Positions 7,476-16,732 of a stretch of DNA of 64,000 nucleotides are shown here, piece after piece (the stretch's first letter is position 1; each line of letters opens with the position of its first letter). Made by a program: the position numbers and the translations under genes. This DNA comes from Klebsiella africana (GTDB lineage Bacteria; Pseudomonadota; Gammaproteobacteria; Enterobacterales; Enterobacteriaceae), in contig NZ_CP084874.1 of NCBI RefSeq assembly GCF_020526085.1, forward strand, positions 3,720,001 to 3,784,000, written 5' to 3'. The notes beneath the pieces were generated by a model that made no database searches, was not told where the DNA came from, and worked only from the letters and a program-made list of their open reading frames with translations.

Positions 7476-9785
7476 CTAAACTTCAATAAATTTCGGCGGA
7501 TCAAAGGCAGTGATCGGCGGCAGCTCCTCTCGCCATGGGGCGATCTCCACCCAACAGCTCTGAGCGCTACAGCCCTGCCCGAGGCGCGAACTGCCGCGAT
7601 CCTCGGTTAACACGTTGGGATTACCGTGCTTATCGAGCGATCCTTTTTCATTGGGATCCAGCGGGTCATACCAGGCGCCAGTGGACATCTGTACCACCCC
7701 CGGCAAAATCTGCTCGCTCAGGTGCACGCCCGCCAGAATTGCCCCACGGTCGTTATAGACCTTCACCACGCTACCTTCGGCGATATCCCTTGCCTGCGCA
7801 TCGCTCGGATGCATCCACAGCGGCTCGCGTCCCTGAATTTTCGTCGCCCGGCTGACGCTGCCGTGGTCGTACTGACTGTGCAGGCGGGCGCGCGGCTGGC
7901 TGGAGAGCAGATGAAGCGGCCAGCGCGCCGCCTCCTGCCGCTGGCGGGCGGCCTCCTGTTCATCCCACCACGGATGGCCAGGGCATTCGCGATAGCCAAA
8001 CCCGGCGACGGTGGCGGAAAAGAGTTCAATCTTGCCGGAGGGCGTGGAGAGCGGATAGCGCTCAGGATCGGCGCGAAAATCGGCGAGAAAAATTTGCGGC
8101 CGCTCCGGCGCGCTGTACTCCAGCACCCCTTGCTGCCAGAAATCATCGAACGAGGGCAGCGCAATACCCTCCTCCTGCGCCCGCGGTCTTGACTCCTCAT
8201 AGAGATGACGCAGCCACTGCCCGGCGTCCCGCCCCTCGCTGAACGCTTCGCCGAATCCCAGCCGATCGGCGAGATCGCAGAAAATAGCGTAATCGTCACG
8301 CGCCTCCCCCACCGGCGGGATCTGCGCGCTCATGGCGATCATAAACCCGTCGTGACCGCCGCTTCCGATATCCTCTCGCTCCAGCGAGGTGGTGGCTGGC
8401 AGAACGATATCGGAGAATTTGGCCTGCGCGGTCCAGTACTGCTCATGCACCACCACCGTCTCCGGGCGGCGCCAGGCCTCGCACAGTCGGTTGAGATCCT
8501 GATGATGATGAAACGCATTGCCTCCCGCCCAGTAGACTAAACGGATATCGGGATAGCGCCGCTGCTGACCGTCGAACTCATAGGTTTCTCCCGGCTGCAG
8601 CAGCATATCGGACAGCCGCGCCACCGGGATAACGCTGTCCACCGCATTCTCCCCGGCGGGTAAGCGTGGGCCGGAAAACGCTTTTCGCACCGCGCCCGCC
8701 AGGTTAGTGCAGGCGTAGCCAAACCCGAGGCCGCCGCCCGGCGTGCCGATCTGTCCCAGCAGTGCGGTCAGGGCCACCGTCGCCCAGTAGGCCTGCTCCC
8801 CTTGACGGGCGCGCTGGATAGACCATGAGATATTCACCATCGTCCGGTGGCGGGCCATCTCCCGCGCCAGGTCGGCGATGCGCTGGGCGTCCAGGCCGGT
8901 AATCGCCGCCGCCCACGCCGGGGTTTTCGCTACGCCGTCGTGCTCGCCCAACAGATAAGCGCGATAGGGGGCAAACCCGACGGTATGGCTGGCGATAAAC
9001 GCCTGGTCGTAGAGAGACTCAGCGATCAGTACATAGCTCAGCGCCAGCAGCAGTGCGGTATCGGTGCCTGGCCGAATGGCCAGCCACTCGGCGTCGGGCA
9101 CCGCGCTGAGGTCATTGCGTACCGGACTGATATTGATAAATCGCGCGCCGTTGGCCTGCATCTTATCCAGCCAGTACTGGAGCATATGGTCATTGGCGCC
9201 GCCGCCGTTGACCTGGGCATTGCGCAGCGGCAGTCCGCCGATGGCGACAAACAGCTGACACTCCCGCGCCAGCTCGGAAAAATGGGTATGCTGACGGTGC
9301 AGCGGGCTCAGCGGCCCGAGAATATGCGGCAGAATACGCTCGCCCGCGGCGCTGCTATAGGTATTGGTGCTGGCGGTATACCCGCCAAAGCCCTTGAGAA
9401 ACCGGTGCAGCTGGCTCTGCGCATGATGAAAGCGTCCAGCGCTGGCCCAGCCGTAGGAGCCGCCGTAGATCGCCTCATTGCCGCAGCGCGCCTTGACCGA
9501 GCGCAGCTCGCGCGCCAGCAGGTCCAGCGCCACCTCCCAGCTGACTTCGACAAAGGGCTCCTTGCCTCGCCCTTCTCGTGACGCCGGCCCCTGCTGCAGA
9601 TAGCCGGCGCGCACCGCCGGACGGCGAATGCGCGTTTGGCTGGTCACCGCGTCGGGTAGCGACTGGCCGATGCGTGACGGATTTTTATCCCAGGGCACCG
9701 GCTTAACCGCCACGATCTCGCCCTCACGGCTCTCCACCTGCCAGGTTCCCCAGTGCATCACCGTATAATTATGCTGTTTCTTCAT
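7476..9785 (-). CDS. Molybdopterin-guanine-dinucleotide S-/N-oxide reductase (BisC/TorZ family)
   Basis: A 769-residue DMSO-reductase-family enzyme. The N-terminus (MKKQHNYTVMHWGTWQVE) has no twin-arginine signal and no iron-sulfur cysteine motif, so it should be cytoplasmic, like biotin sulfoxide reductase BisC. The likely molybdenum ligand is a serine in TNTYSSAAGE (about residue 145). The C-terminal MGD-binding domain is recognisable (SGKIELFS, HSQYDHGSVSR, and VKVYNDRGAI). E. coli BisC reduces biotin and methionine sulfoxide; lying beside methionine genes, a methionine-sulfoxide role is possible but inferred. It is monocistronic and convergent with mtnD. Confidence 0.85.
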   Translation of the reverse strand: MKKQHNYTVMHWGTWQVESREGEIVAVKPVPWDKNPSRIGQSLPDAVTSQTRIRRPAVRAGYLQQGPASREGRGKEPFVEVSWEVALDLLARELRSVKARCGNEAIYGGSYGWASAGRFHHAQSQLHRFLKGFGGYTASTNTYSSAAGERILPHILGPLSPLHRQHTHFSELARECQLFVAIGGLPLRNAQVNGGGANDHMLQYWLDKMQANGARFINISPVRNDLSAVPDAEWLAIRPGTDTALLLALSYVLIAESLYDQAFIASHTVGFAPYRAYLLGEHDGVAKTPAWAAAITGLDAQRIADLAREMARHRTMVNISWSIQRARQGEQAYWATVALTALLGQIGTPGGGLGFGYACTNLAGAVRKAFSGPRLPAGENAVDSVIPVARLSDMLLQPGETYEFDGQQRRYPDIRLVYWAGGNAFHHHQDLNRLCEAWRRPETVVVHEQYWTAQAKFSDIVLPATTSLEREDIGSGGHDGFMIAMSAQIPPVGEARDDYAIFCDLADRLGFGEAFSEGRDAGQWLRHLYEESRPRAQEEGIALPSFDDFWQQGVLEYSAPERPQIFLADFRADPERYPLSTPSGKIELFSATVAGFGYRECPGHPWWDEQEAARQRQEAARWPLHLLSSQPRARLHSQYDHGSVSRATKIQGREPLWMHPSDAQARDIAEGSVVKVYNDRGAILAGVHLSEQILPGVVQMSTGAWYDPLDPNEKGSLDKHGNPNVLTEDRGSSRLGQGCSAQSCWVEIAPWREELPPITAFDPPKFIEV

Positions 9786-10193
9786 AGCGCCCGCGTTCTT
9801 CTCAGCTTAAGGTTCGTTAAAATAAAGCGGGGAAATAGGGTAATAATCCTTACCCGGCCAGACATTGCTCTGCTAAAAAAAGCTTTAGCCCGCGCAATCT
9901 TCTTTTTTTCTCTGTAGACGCCATATTTCCCATGCACTCACAATATTAAGAAAATTGTCTTTATCCGCTAAATAAACACGGAACAAGCCAAAAATAAAAC
10001 CACAAAATAAAAATGGCTATTCGGCATCATGAAATATTTTCAGGTTCTTCATGACAAAATAAAGTTTTTCTCTGGCGTTTCCGCGATATAACATTCCCGG
10101 TATAACTTAGACTTATTTTGTATTTGAGGTGGCGAGGTGCTTCTTGTCATGCTACCGGTCCGCAACCACCTTCATCACAGGATCATAATAACA
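9786..10193. other. AT-rich intergenic control region
   Basis: Four hundred bases between the divergent molybdoenzyme gene and the ABC operon. It is AT-rich, with A/T tracts around 9880-9915 and 9970-10075 and a TATAAC-like -10 near 10100. No MetJ box, Fur box or clear palindromic operator was recognised. It must carry both promoters. Confidence 0.5.
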
Positions 10194-11174
10194 ATGTCGC
10201 AGAAGAGAAAATTATTGCCTGCCGCGCTGGGACTGCTTTCCCTTGCCTCGCTGAGCGTCACTGCCGCAGACGCCCTCTCCTTACAGGGAAAAACCATTGG
10301 CGTTGCCGTTGTCGGCACTCAGCATTTCTGGGATCGCGAGGCCTTTAAAGGCGCGACAGAGGAAGTGGAGAAACTGGGGGGCAAAGTCATTGGCGTCGAT
10401 GGCGGTCGCGATAATCAGGTGCATGCCAATAATCACGATATTTTACTGTCACGCAAGGTGGACGCGGTAATTAGTATTCTCGGCGATAGTGCCGTCGAAC
10501 CAAAATTTAAAGCATTGCGTGATGCCGGTATCCCGGTATTTACCGTAGATCACGTTTCTCAATATTCGGTCAACAATACCACTTCCGATAACTACACCTT
10601 AGGCTCAACCATCGGCCGCTATATGGCAGATGAATTAGGCGGCAAAGGCAACGTCGCCGTATTTAACGCATTCTCCAGTGCGCTGCGTATTTGCGGAATT
10701 CGTTACGATCAGTGGAAATATGTCCTTAAGGATTACCCGGATATTCATATTATCCAGCCTGAGCTCGCGGAACAGTTCGCCAACTCGCCGGAAGACGCGC
10801 GCAAGAAAACCCTCGAATTACTCAGCCAGTATCCGAAAGGCAAACTGGACGCCATCCATGTCGCCTGCTGGGATCAACCGGCCATCGGCATCGTCCAGGC
10901 GCTGGAAGAGACTGGTCGCGATAAAGACGTGAAAGTGACGGCCATCGACGCCGGTCCGGAGACCCTGGAGATCATGGCGGAGCCCGGCAGTCCGTTCGTG
11001 GCGAACGTCGCGCAGCAGCCGCATCTGATCGGCCAGACCTCCGCCGACAACGTGGCCCGCTACTTTGCCGGCCAGAAACTGCCGGTGCAAACCTTTATCC
11101 CGGTGGTCCCGGTGAAAGGTCCGCAGGAGGCGAAAGCGGTGTATAAACAGTTGGGATACGGCGAACTGCAGTGA
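10194..11174 (+). CDS. Ribose-type ABC transporter, periplasmic sugar-binding protein
   Basis: A 326-residue periplasmic binding protein of the RbsB/LacI-fold family. The start at 10194 gives a standard signal peptide (MSQKRKLLPAALGLLSLASLSVTAADA); the open frame begins earlier at 10137 but that adds a non-signal leader. The mature domain begins KTIGVAVVGTQHFWDREAFKG. The ligand is unknown: a pentose or modified sugar is the family expectation. It is the first gene of a five-gene operon (binding protein, ATPase, two permeases, PfkB kinase), with its stop overlapping the ATPase start. Confidence 0.88.
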   Translation: MSQKRKLLPAALGLLSLASLSVTAADALSLQGKTIGVAVVGTQHFWDREAFKGATEEVEKLGGKVIGVDGGRDNQVHANNHDILLSRKVDAVISILGDSAVEPKFKALRDAGIPVFTVDHVSQYSVNNTTSDNYTLGSTIGRYMADELGGKGNVAVFNAFSSALRICGIRYDQWKYVLKDYPDIHIIQPELAEQFANSPEDARKKTLELLSQYPKGKLDAIHVACWDQPAIGIVQALEETGRDKDVKVTAIDAGPETLEIMAEPGSPFVANVAQQPHLIGQTSADNVARYFAGQKLPVQTFIPVVPVKGPQEAKAVYKQLGYGELQ

Positions 11175-12721
11175 TAAATCAACACCCTGGCGGGGAGCGC
11201 CCCGCCGCGGGTCTGGTCATGGACCAGATCGGCAAACGTTTTGCCAGCGTTACCGCGCTTAATGCGGTAACCCTGCGCCTCAATCCCGGGGAAATTCATG
11301 GCCTGATTGGCGAGAACGGCGCCGGTAAATCGACGCTGATCAAGATCCTCGCCGGCGTCTATCAGGCCGACAGCGGCAGCGCCACCCTCGACGGTCGCCC
11401 GCTGCCCCTCGGTAATCCAGCAGCCATCGAAGCCGCCGGCATCCGCGTTATCCACCAGGAGCTGAATCTGATCCCGCACTTTACCGTCGCGGAATCGGTG
11501 TTTCTGGGCCAGGAATATCGCACCCGCTGGGGGGCGCTGGATCGCCGACGGATGAAGGCCGCCACGGCGCAATTTTTCCAGCAAAACTGGCAGCTGGCGA
11601 TCGATCCCGACCGCCTGGTGCGCGACCTGAGCCTGGCCGAGCGCAAGCTGGTACAGATTGCCCGCGCGCTGATCGACGGCGCGGCGCGGCTGGTGGTGTT
11701 CGACGAACCCACCGCGCCTCTGGAGGCGCAGGAGGCCAGTCTGGTCTCCTCCGCCATCCTTCGCCTGCGCGACCAGGGCATTGCCATTCTGTATATTTCC
11801 CACTACCTCAATGAGATAGCCACTCTCTGCGACCGCGGCACCGTGCTGCGTAACGGGGAAGTGGTCGGTTACCCGGACCGCGACCTGCTGCAGAATACCG
11901 AGGCGTTGATCGCCATGATGGTCGGCCGGGAAATCGACCAGCTGTATACTCCGCGCCAGCATCCGGCGGCAGACAACGGGGCGCCCCCCCTGCTCTCGGT
12001 GCGCCAGCTGAGCGACGGGCGACAGCTGCAGGATCTTTCTTTTGATATTCAGCCGGGGGAAATCGTCGGCGTCGCCGGCCTGCTGGGCGCCGGACGCGAT
12101 GTGCTGGTCGACTTACTCTACGGCTTACGCCCGGCGGAACGCGGCACCATCCACCTCGACGGCCAACCACGGCGCATTCGTACGCCAAAGCAGGCGATCC
12201 GCGCCGGCATGGCGCTGGTCCCGCGCGACCGCCGCCATCAGGGGCTGATCCTGCCCTTCACCACCGCCGACAATATTAATCTCGCCTCACTGCCGGAGAC
12301 CGCCACCTTTGGCTGGGAGCGGCGGGGTCTCGCCGAGCAGAAAGCGCGCGACTGGATAGAACAGCTGGCGATCCGCCCGGGACGCCCGGGGCTGCCGGTA
12401 CGCTACATGAGCGGCGGCAACCAGCAAAAAGCGATCCTCGCCCGCTGGCTGGGGACCGATGCCCGGCTGTTTATTCTCGATGAACCCACCCTGGGGGTCG
12501 ATATCGGCGCCCGCCGGGATATTTATCAACGCACGCGCCAGCTGGCCGATAAAGGACGGGCGGTGCTGGTTTCCTCCAGCGACGCCCCCGAACTGCTCGG
12601 ACTATGCGACCGGATCCTGGTCCTCTGGCGCGGCGCGCTGGCGGCCAATCTGCCCACCCGCGGGCTAACGCTGGACGCCCTACTGGTGGCGATCAACGGC
12701 GGACAGGAGCCTTCACCATGA
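11171..12721 (+). CDS. Ribose-type ABC transporter, duplicated ATPase
   Basis: A 516-residue CUT2-family ATPase with two nucleotide-binding domains. The first has Walker A GENGAGKST and an atypical signature LSLAERKLVQIARAL. The second has a degenerate Walker A (GLLGAGRDVL) and signature YMSGGNQQKAILARWL, as usual for RbsA-type proteins. It starts with GTG overlapping the stop of the binding protein (GTGA) and ends overlapping the first permease (ATGA), so expression is coupled. Confidence 0.92.
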   Translation: MINQHPGGERPAAGLVMDQIGKRFASVTALNAVTLRLNPGEIHGLIGENGAGKSTLIKILAGVYQADSGSATLDGRPLPLGNPAAIEAAGIRVIHQELNLIPHFTVAESVFLGQEYRTRWGALDRRRMKAATAQFFQQNWQLAIDPDRLVRDLSLAERKLVQIARALIDGAARLVVFDEPTAPLEAQEASLVSSAILRLRDQGIAILYISHYLNEIATLCDRGTVLRNGEVVGYPDRDLLQNTEALIAMMVGREIDQLYTPRQHPAADNGAPPLLSVRQLSDGRQLQDLSFDIQPGEIVGVAGLLGAGRDVLVDLLYGLRPAERGTIHLDGQPRRIRTPKQAIRAGMALVPRDRRHQGLILPFTTADNINLASLPETATFGWERRGLAEQKARDWIEQLAIRPGRPGLPVRYMSGGNQQKAILARWLGTDARLFILDEPTLGVDIGARRDIYQRTRQLADKGRAVLVSSSDAPELLGLCDRILVLWRGALAANLPTRGLTLDALLVAINGGQEPSP

Positions 12722-13707
12722 GTACCGCTATCCAGCGTCGCGGCCGTCCGGGCCTGGCGACGCTGATTGAAAAATTCCCCCTGATTCTGTTTCTGGCGCT
12801 GCTGGTGTGGCTGAGCGTGCAGTCGCCCTACTTCCTCAGCTGGCAAAATATCAGCCTGATGCTGGTCCAGAGCGTTCCGCTGGCGATCCTCTGTTTTGGT
12901 CTGGTCTGCGTTATCGCCGTGGGCGGGGATGACGTGGTCTCCGGCGGCATCGACCTCTCCCTGCCGGCGACGGCGGTGCTCGGCGTCGCGCTGCTCAGCC
13001 TCGGGCTGGCCGAATGGCACACGCCGTATCTCCTGCTGCTGGCGCTGCTGGCGGCGGTTTGTCTGCTGTGCGGGGCGATCAACGGCTCGCTGGTGCTGGC
13101 GGCCGGCCTGCCGCCGCTGCTGGCCACCCTCTCGACCTCGGTGGCGTTTACCGGCCTGACAGACCTGCTGACCGGCCAGCGGCGCATCGCGGTCAGCGAT
13201 CCGCTGATGGTCGCCTTTCGCGATAACAGCGTGCTGGGCCTGCCCTGGCCGCTGATTTACCTGCTGGGGGTATTTATCCTGTTCCAGTTCCTGCTCCACC
13301 ACTCCCGCTTCGGCCAGCATGTGCAGGCGGTGGGCGGCAATCGCGATATGGCGCAGATGAGCGGCCTGAACGTGCGCCGCTTGACCCTGCAGGTCTGGCT
13401 GTTAGCAGGTATCGCCGCCGGGCTGGCTATTCTGCCGCTGCTCAGCCAGGGCTCCGGCAGCTCCAGCGGGACGGCCACGCCGCTGCTGCTGGAGACCGTG
13501 CTGGCGACCTTTATCGGCGCCGCCTTCTCGCGCCGTCGGGTGGTCACCATCTGGGGCGCACTGCTGGGGGCGATTCTGGTCAACGCCCTCTCTAACGGGC
13601 TCGGTCTGCTGGGGGTCAATATCTTCTGGATGGGCGCCATTAAAGGCGGCTTGATCCTGGTGGTGCTGGCGGCATCGGCGGTCAGACACAAAGGAGGCGA
13701 GGCATGA
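12718..13707 (+). CDS. Ribose-type ABC transporter, permease 1
   Basis: A 329-residue inner-membrane permease with many hydrophobic helices and the CUT2 permease pattern (GGIDLSLPATAVLGVALL; AVGGNRDMAQMSGLNVRRL). Two different permeases in one operon imply a heterodimeric channel, unlike the RbsC homodimer. It starts at 12718 in an ATGA overlap and ends overlapping permease 2. Confidence 0.9.
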   Translation: MSTAIQRRGRPGLATLIEKFPLILFLALLVWLSVQSPYFLSWQNISLMLVQSVPLAILCFGLVCVIAVGGDDVVSGGIDLSLPATAVLGVALLSLGLAEWHTPYLLLLALLAAVCLLCGAINGSLVLAAGLPPLLATLSTSVAFTGLTDLLTGQRRIAVSDPLMVAFRDNSVLGLPWPLIYLLGVFILFQFLLHHSRFGQHVQAVGGNRDMAQMSGLNVRRLTLQVWLLAGIAAGLAILPLLSQGSGSSSGTATPLLLETVLATFIGAAFSRRRVVTIWGALLGAILVNALSNGLGLLGVNIFWMGAIKGGLILVVLAASAVRHKGGEA

Positions 13708-14708
13708 GCCAAATCACCCTGAAAACCCCTGCGCCGGCAGAACCGACGGCCAGCAGCCCGCTGGCCTGGCTGTCGCGGGCCGGATTTGGCGTCATCACCC
13801 TGCTGGCCATCGCCCTGTTTGGCTGGGCGAATCCGGTATTTTTAACCGTGGATAACTGGGCCAACCTGCTGCAGGGCAGCGCGATCCTGCTGATTGTGGC
13901 GATGGCGATGACCCTGATCGTCAGCGCCGGGGCGATTGATCTGTCGGTGGGCGTCGCGCTCGATTTCGGCGCCGCCTTCGCCCTCGTCGCCCTGAAAACC
14001 TGGCATCTGCCGTGGCAGGCCGCGGTGGGCTGCGCCCTGCTTGGCGGGGTGCTGATTGGCCTGCTCAATGCCTTTCTGATCCTCATCTGCCGGATCCGTC
14101 CCTTCCTCGCCACGCTCGGCACCTGGTTTATCGCCAGCAGCGCCGAGCGCATCTATACCGACGGCGGCGGCGCGATAGCCTATCGGCGGATGGCGCCGGA
14201 GTATCACGACCTGGCGGTGGGCAACCTTGGTGGGATCCCCACGCCGGTGGTGATTGTGCTGGCGCTGTGGCTGGTGGCCTGGCTGGTCACCGAGCGCACC
14301 CTGTGGGGCAAATATGTCCGCGCCATCGGCCAGAACAGCGAAGCGGCGCGTATCGCCGGGATCCGCGATCGCCTGACCATGCTCGGCGTGCTGGTGGCCG
14401 CCTCGGCGCTCTGCGCCGTCGGCGGGGTGATCCTCTCCGCCAACCTGCGGCAGTTTACCCCACTGGCCGGGCAGTCTTATCTGATGGACGCCATTGCGGC
14501 GGTGTTTATCGGCACCGCCTTTAACCGTCTGGGCCGGGTCAGCATCCTCGGCACCCTCGGCGGCGTGCTGTTCCTTGCCATTATTGATAATGGCCTGAAC
14601 CTGATGGGGCTCAATTATCTGGTGAAGGACGCGCTGGTCGGCGTGATACTGGTGGTGGCCCTCGCCCTTTCCTTCTGGCAGGCGCGCCTGCGCCAAACGC
14701 ATCGCTAA
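13704..14708 (+). CDS. Ribose-type ABC transporter, permease 2
   Basis: A 334-residue permease of the same family as the preceding gene (AGAIDLSVGVALDFGAAF; AIGQNSEAARIAGIRDRL). The cytoplasmic EAA-like loop is in that second segment. It is coupled to the first permease by an ATGA overlap and followed 11 bases later by the PfkB kinase gene. Confidence 0.9.
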   Translation: MSQITLKTPAPAEPTASSPLAWLSRAGFGVITLLAIALFGWANPVFLTVDNWANLLQGSAILLIVAMAMTLIVSAGAIDLSVGVALDFGAAFALVALKTWHLPWQAAVGCALLGGVLIGLLNAFLILICRIRPFLATLGTWFIASSAERIYTDGGGAIAYRRMAPEYHDLAVGNLGGIPTPVVIVLALWLVAWLVTERTLWGKYVRAIGQNSEAARIAGIRDRLTMLGVLVAASALCAVGGVILSANLRQFTPLAGQSYLMDAIAAVFIGTAFNRLGRVSILGTLGGVLFLAIIDNGLNLMGLNYLVKDALVGVILVVALALSFWQARLRQTHR

Positions 14709-14719
14709 ACGGGAGAACG

Positions 14720-15661
14720 ATGGCAACCTTTGACGCCGTGTTTGTCGGCCTGACTATTCTGGATATCGCCGGGCGCCCGGTGGTGGCGATCCCGCCGCGC
14801 GGCGGCGTCGCCTTTATTGAGCAAATTCGCCTCAACCCCGCCGGCACCGCCGCCGGGGCCAATATTAACGCCGCGAAGCTGGGGATCCGCACCGCAGCGG
14901 TGGCCTGCCTGGGCGAAGATGAAAAGGCCGACTTTATCCTCGCCAGCTATGCCCGGCTGGGCATCGACTGCTCGCTTATCCAGCGCACCGCGCTGAAGGA
15001 GACCTCGGCGACGATCCTGCCGATTCGCCCCAACGGCGAGCGTCCGGCTCTACACTGCCGGGGCGCATCCGACGCCCTGTTCGTCAGTGAAGCGGAATTT
15101 GACGCCATCCTCGACTGTCGTTTCCTCCATCACGGCGGGACCGGGCTGCTGGCGGCAATGGATCAGGGACAGAGCGCGCGGCTGTTGCAGGCGGCCAAAG
15201 CGCGCGGAGTCACCACCAGCTTTGACCTTATCGCCCCGAATGAAGACACCCTCGAACTACTGCGGCCCCTGTTGCCGTCGGTGGATTATTTCATGCCTTC
15301 GCTGGAGGAAGCCGCCTTTCTCTCCGGAGAGACGCAGCCGGAGGCCATCGGCCGCTTCTTCCTGGCGCTCGGCGTGGGCACCTGCATTCTGAAAGACGGC
15401 GAGAACGGCTCCTGGCTTATCGGCCGCGATGGCGCACTGGAGCATATTGCGCCGTGGCCGGTCGAGGCGGTGGATACCACCGGCTGCGGCGACAGCTACT
15501 GCGGCGGGTTTATTGCCGCGCTGGCGCGCGGACTCAGCGTGAAAGCAGCGTGTGACGTCGCCTCAGCGGTGGCCGCGCTGGTGGCGACCGGGATGGGATC
15601 GGATGCCGGGGTGGTGGACTGGGAACAGACCCAGGCTTTTATGGCGGCGCATCGCCCCTGA
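14720..15661 (+). CDS. PfkB-family carbohydrate kinase
   Basis: A 313-residue ribokinase-like protein. The N-terminal substrate motif is PAGTAAGANINAAKLG, and the C-terminal ATP/anion-hole motif is DTTGCGDSYCGGF, with Cys where most members have Ala; the catalytic Asp is present. As the last gene of the ABC operon it most likely phosphorylates the imported sugar or nucleoside-like compound. It faces the mtnB operon tail to tail, 42 bases from its end. Confidence 0.9.
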   Translation: MATFDAVFVGLTILDIAGRPVVAIPPRGGVAFIEQIRLNPAGTAAGANINAAKLGIRTAAVACLGEDEKADFILASYARLGIDCSLIQRTALKETSATILPIRPNGERPALHCRGASDALFVSEAEFDAILDCRFLHHGGTGLLAAMDQGQSARLLQAAKARGVTTSFDLIAPNEDTLELLRPLLPSVDYFMPSLEEAAFLSGETQPEAIGRFFLALGVGTCILKDGENGSWLIGRDGALEHIAPWPVEAVDTTGCGDSYCGGFIAALARGLSVKAACDVASAVAALVATGMGSDAGVVDWEQTQAFMAAHRP

Positions 15662-15703
15662 CGATGGACCCGCGCCGCTGCAGAACGCGGCGGCGCAAGC
15701 GGC

Positions 15704-16732
15704 TTAACGCCACTGGTACAGCAGCGGCTCCCCGGCGACATAGCGCTCAAGATCGGCGGCAATCATCGCCGTGTGTTTGGCGATACTCTCCCGGGTGGCT
15801 CCGGCGATATGCGGTGTGATGATCACATTATCGAACTCAGTGACAAAAGGATGATCGCGCCACAGCGGTTCGCGGTGATAGACATCCAGCGCCGCGCCGC
15901 CCAGCGGGCCATGGCGCAGGGCATCAATCAGCGCTGTTTCGTCGACCACCGCCGCGCGAGAGGTATTGATCAGTAGCGCGCCGGGCTTCATGCTGTTTAA
16001 CAGCGCCGCATTCACCAGCCCGTCGCTGTGCGGCCCGCTGCTCAGATGCAGGCTGACGATATCCGCCTCGCGGAACAGCGCCTCCAGAGTCGTTTTCTGT
16101 AGCCCTGGCTCATTGATATCCTCTGCGGCGACGAACGGATCCACCACTAACACCGCCATGCCGAACGCCCGGGCGATACGCGCCACCCGGCGGCCAATGT
16201 TGCCATACCCCACCAGCCCCAGCGTTTTATTGCGCAGTTCACTGCCCTTAAACACTTCATACGGGCTTTCCGGGCTCACATCCCAGACCACATCCCGCCG
16301 CAGGCCCTGCCGGGTGGCGGCGGCGGCATTGTCAGCCTGCGTGAATTCCCCCCGCTTCAGCGCCGCATGGGATTGCGGAATATGGCGCGCCAGGCTGAGC
16401 ATCAGGCCAAACGTCAGCTCCGCGGCGGCATCGGCATTGCGCCCCGGGGTATAGAGCACCCGGATGCCGCGCGCCTGCGCGGCCTGGGTATCAATATTCA
16501 CCGGATTCGCCCGGGTGCAGGCGATTACCTGCAGGCGCGGACAGGCGGCCATTACCGCGTCCGTCACCTCATCATAGCTGGTCACCAGCACCTCGGCGTC
16601 GTGGGCCAGCTCAATCAGCTGACCGGCGCTGAGTTTCGGTTTGCCCAGCGCCCATCCCTCCACCAGCAGCTCGCCCAGCTGGTGGAAGGCGCTAAGGTCG
16701 CCAGCATGCTCGGCGGTAAAAACGATTTTCAT
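15704..16732 (-). CDS. D-2-hydroxyacid dehydrogenase family protein
   Basis: A 342-residue NAD(P)-dependent 2-hydroxyacid dehydrogenase of the SerA/GhrB superfamily. The dinucleotide fold is LGLVGYGNIGRRVA at about residue 160, and the catalytic Arg (INTSRAAVVDE), Glu (YHREPL) and His (ITPHIAGAT) are all present. There is no ACT domain. Start 16732 (MKIVFTAEHAG) overlaps the kinase stop (ATGA); the longer open frame would run into the kinase gene. It is third in the mtnB operon. Its substrate is unknown; context suggests a sugar-acid or a branch product of methylthiopentose metabolism. Confidence 0.88.
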   Translation of the reverse strand: MKIVFTAEHAGDLSAFHQLGELLVEGWALGKPKLSAGQLIELAHDAEVLVTSYDEVTDAVMAACPRLQVIACTRANPVNIDTQAAQARGIRVLYTPGRNADAAAELTFGLMLSLARHIPQSHAALKRGEFTQADNAAAATRQGLRRDVVWDVSPESPYEVFKGSELRNKTLGLVGYGNIGRRVARIARAFGMAVLVVDPFVAAEDINEPGLQKTTLEALFREADIVSLHLSSGPHSDGLVNAALLNSMKPGALLINTSRAAVVDETALIDALRHGPLGGAALDVYHREPLWRDHPFVTEFDNVIITPHIAGATRESIAKHTAMIAADLERYVAGEPLLYQWR

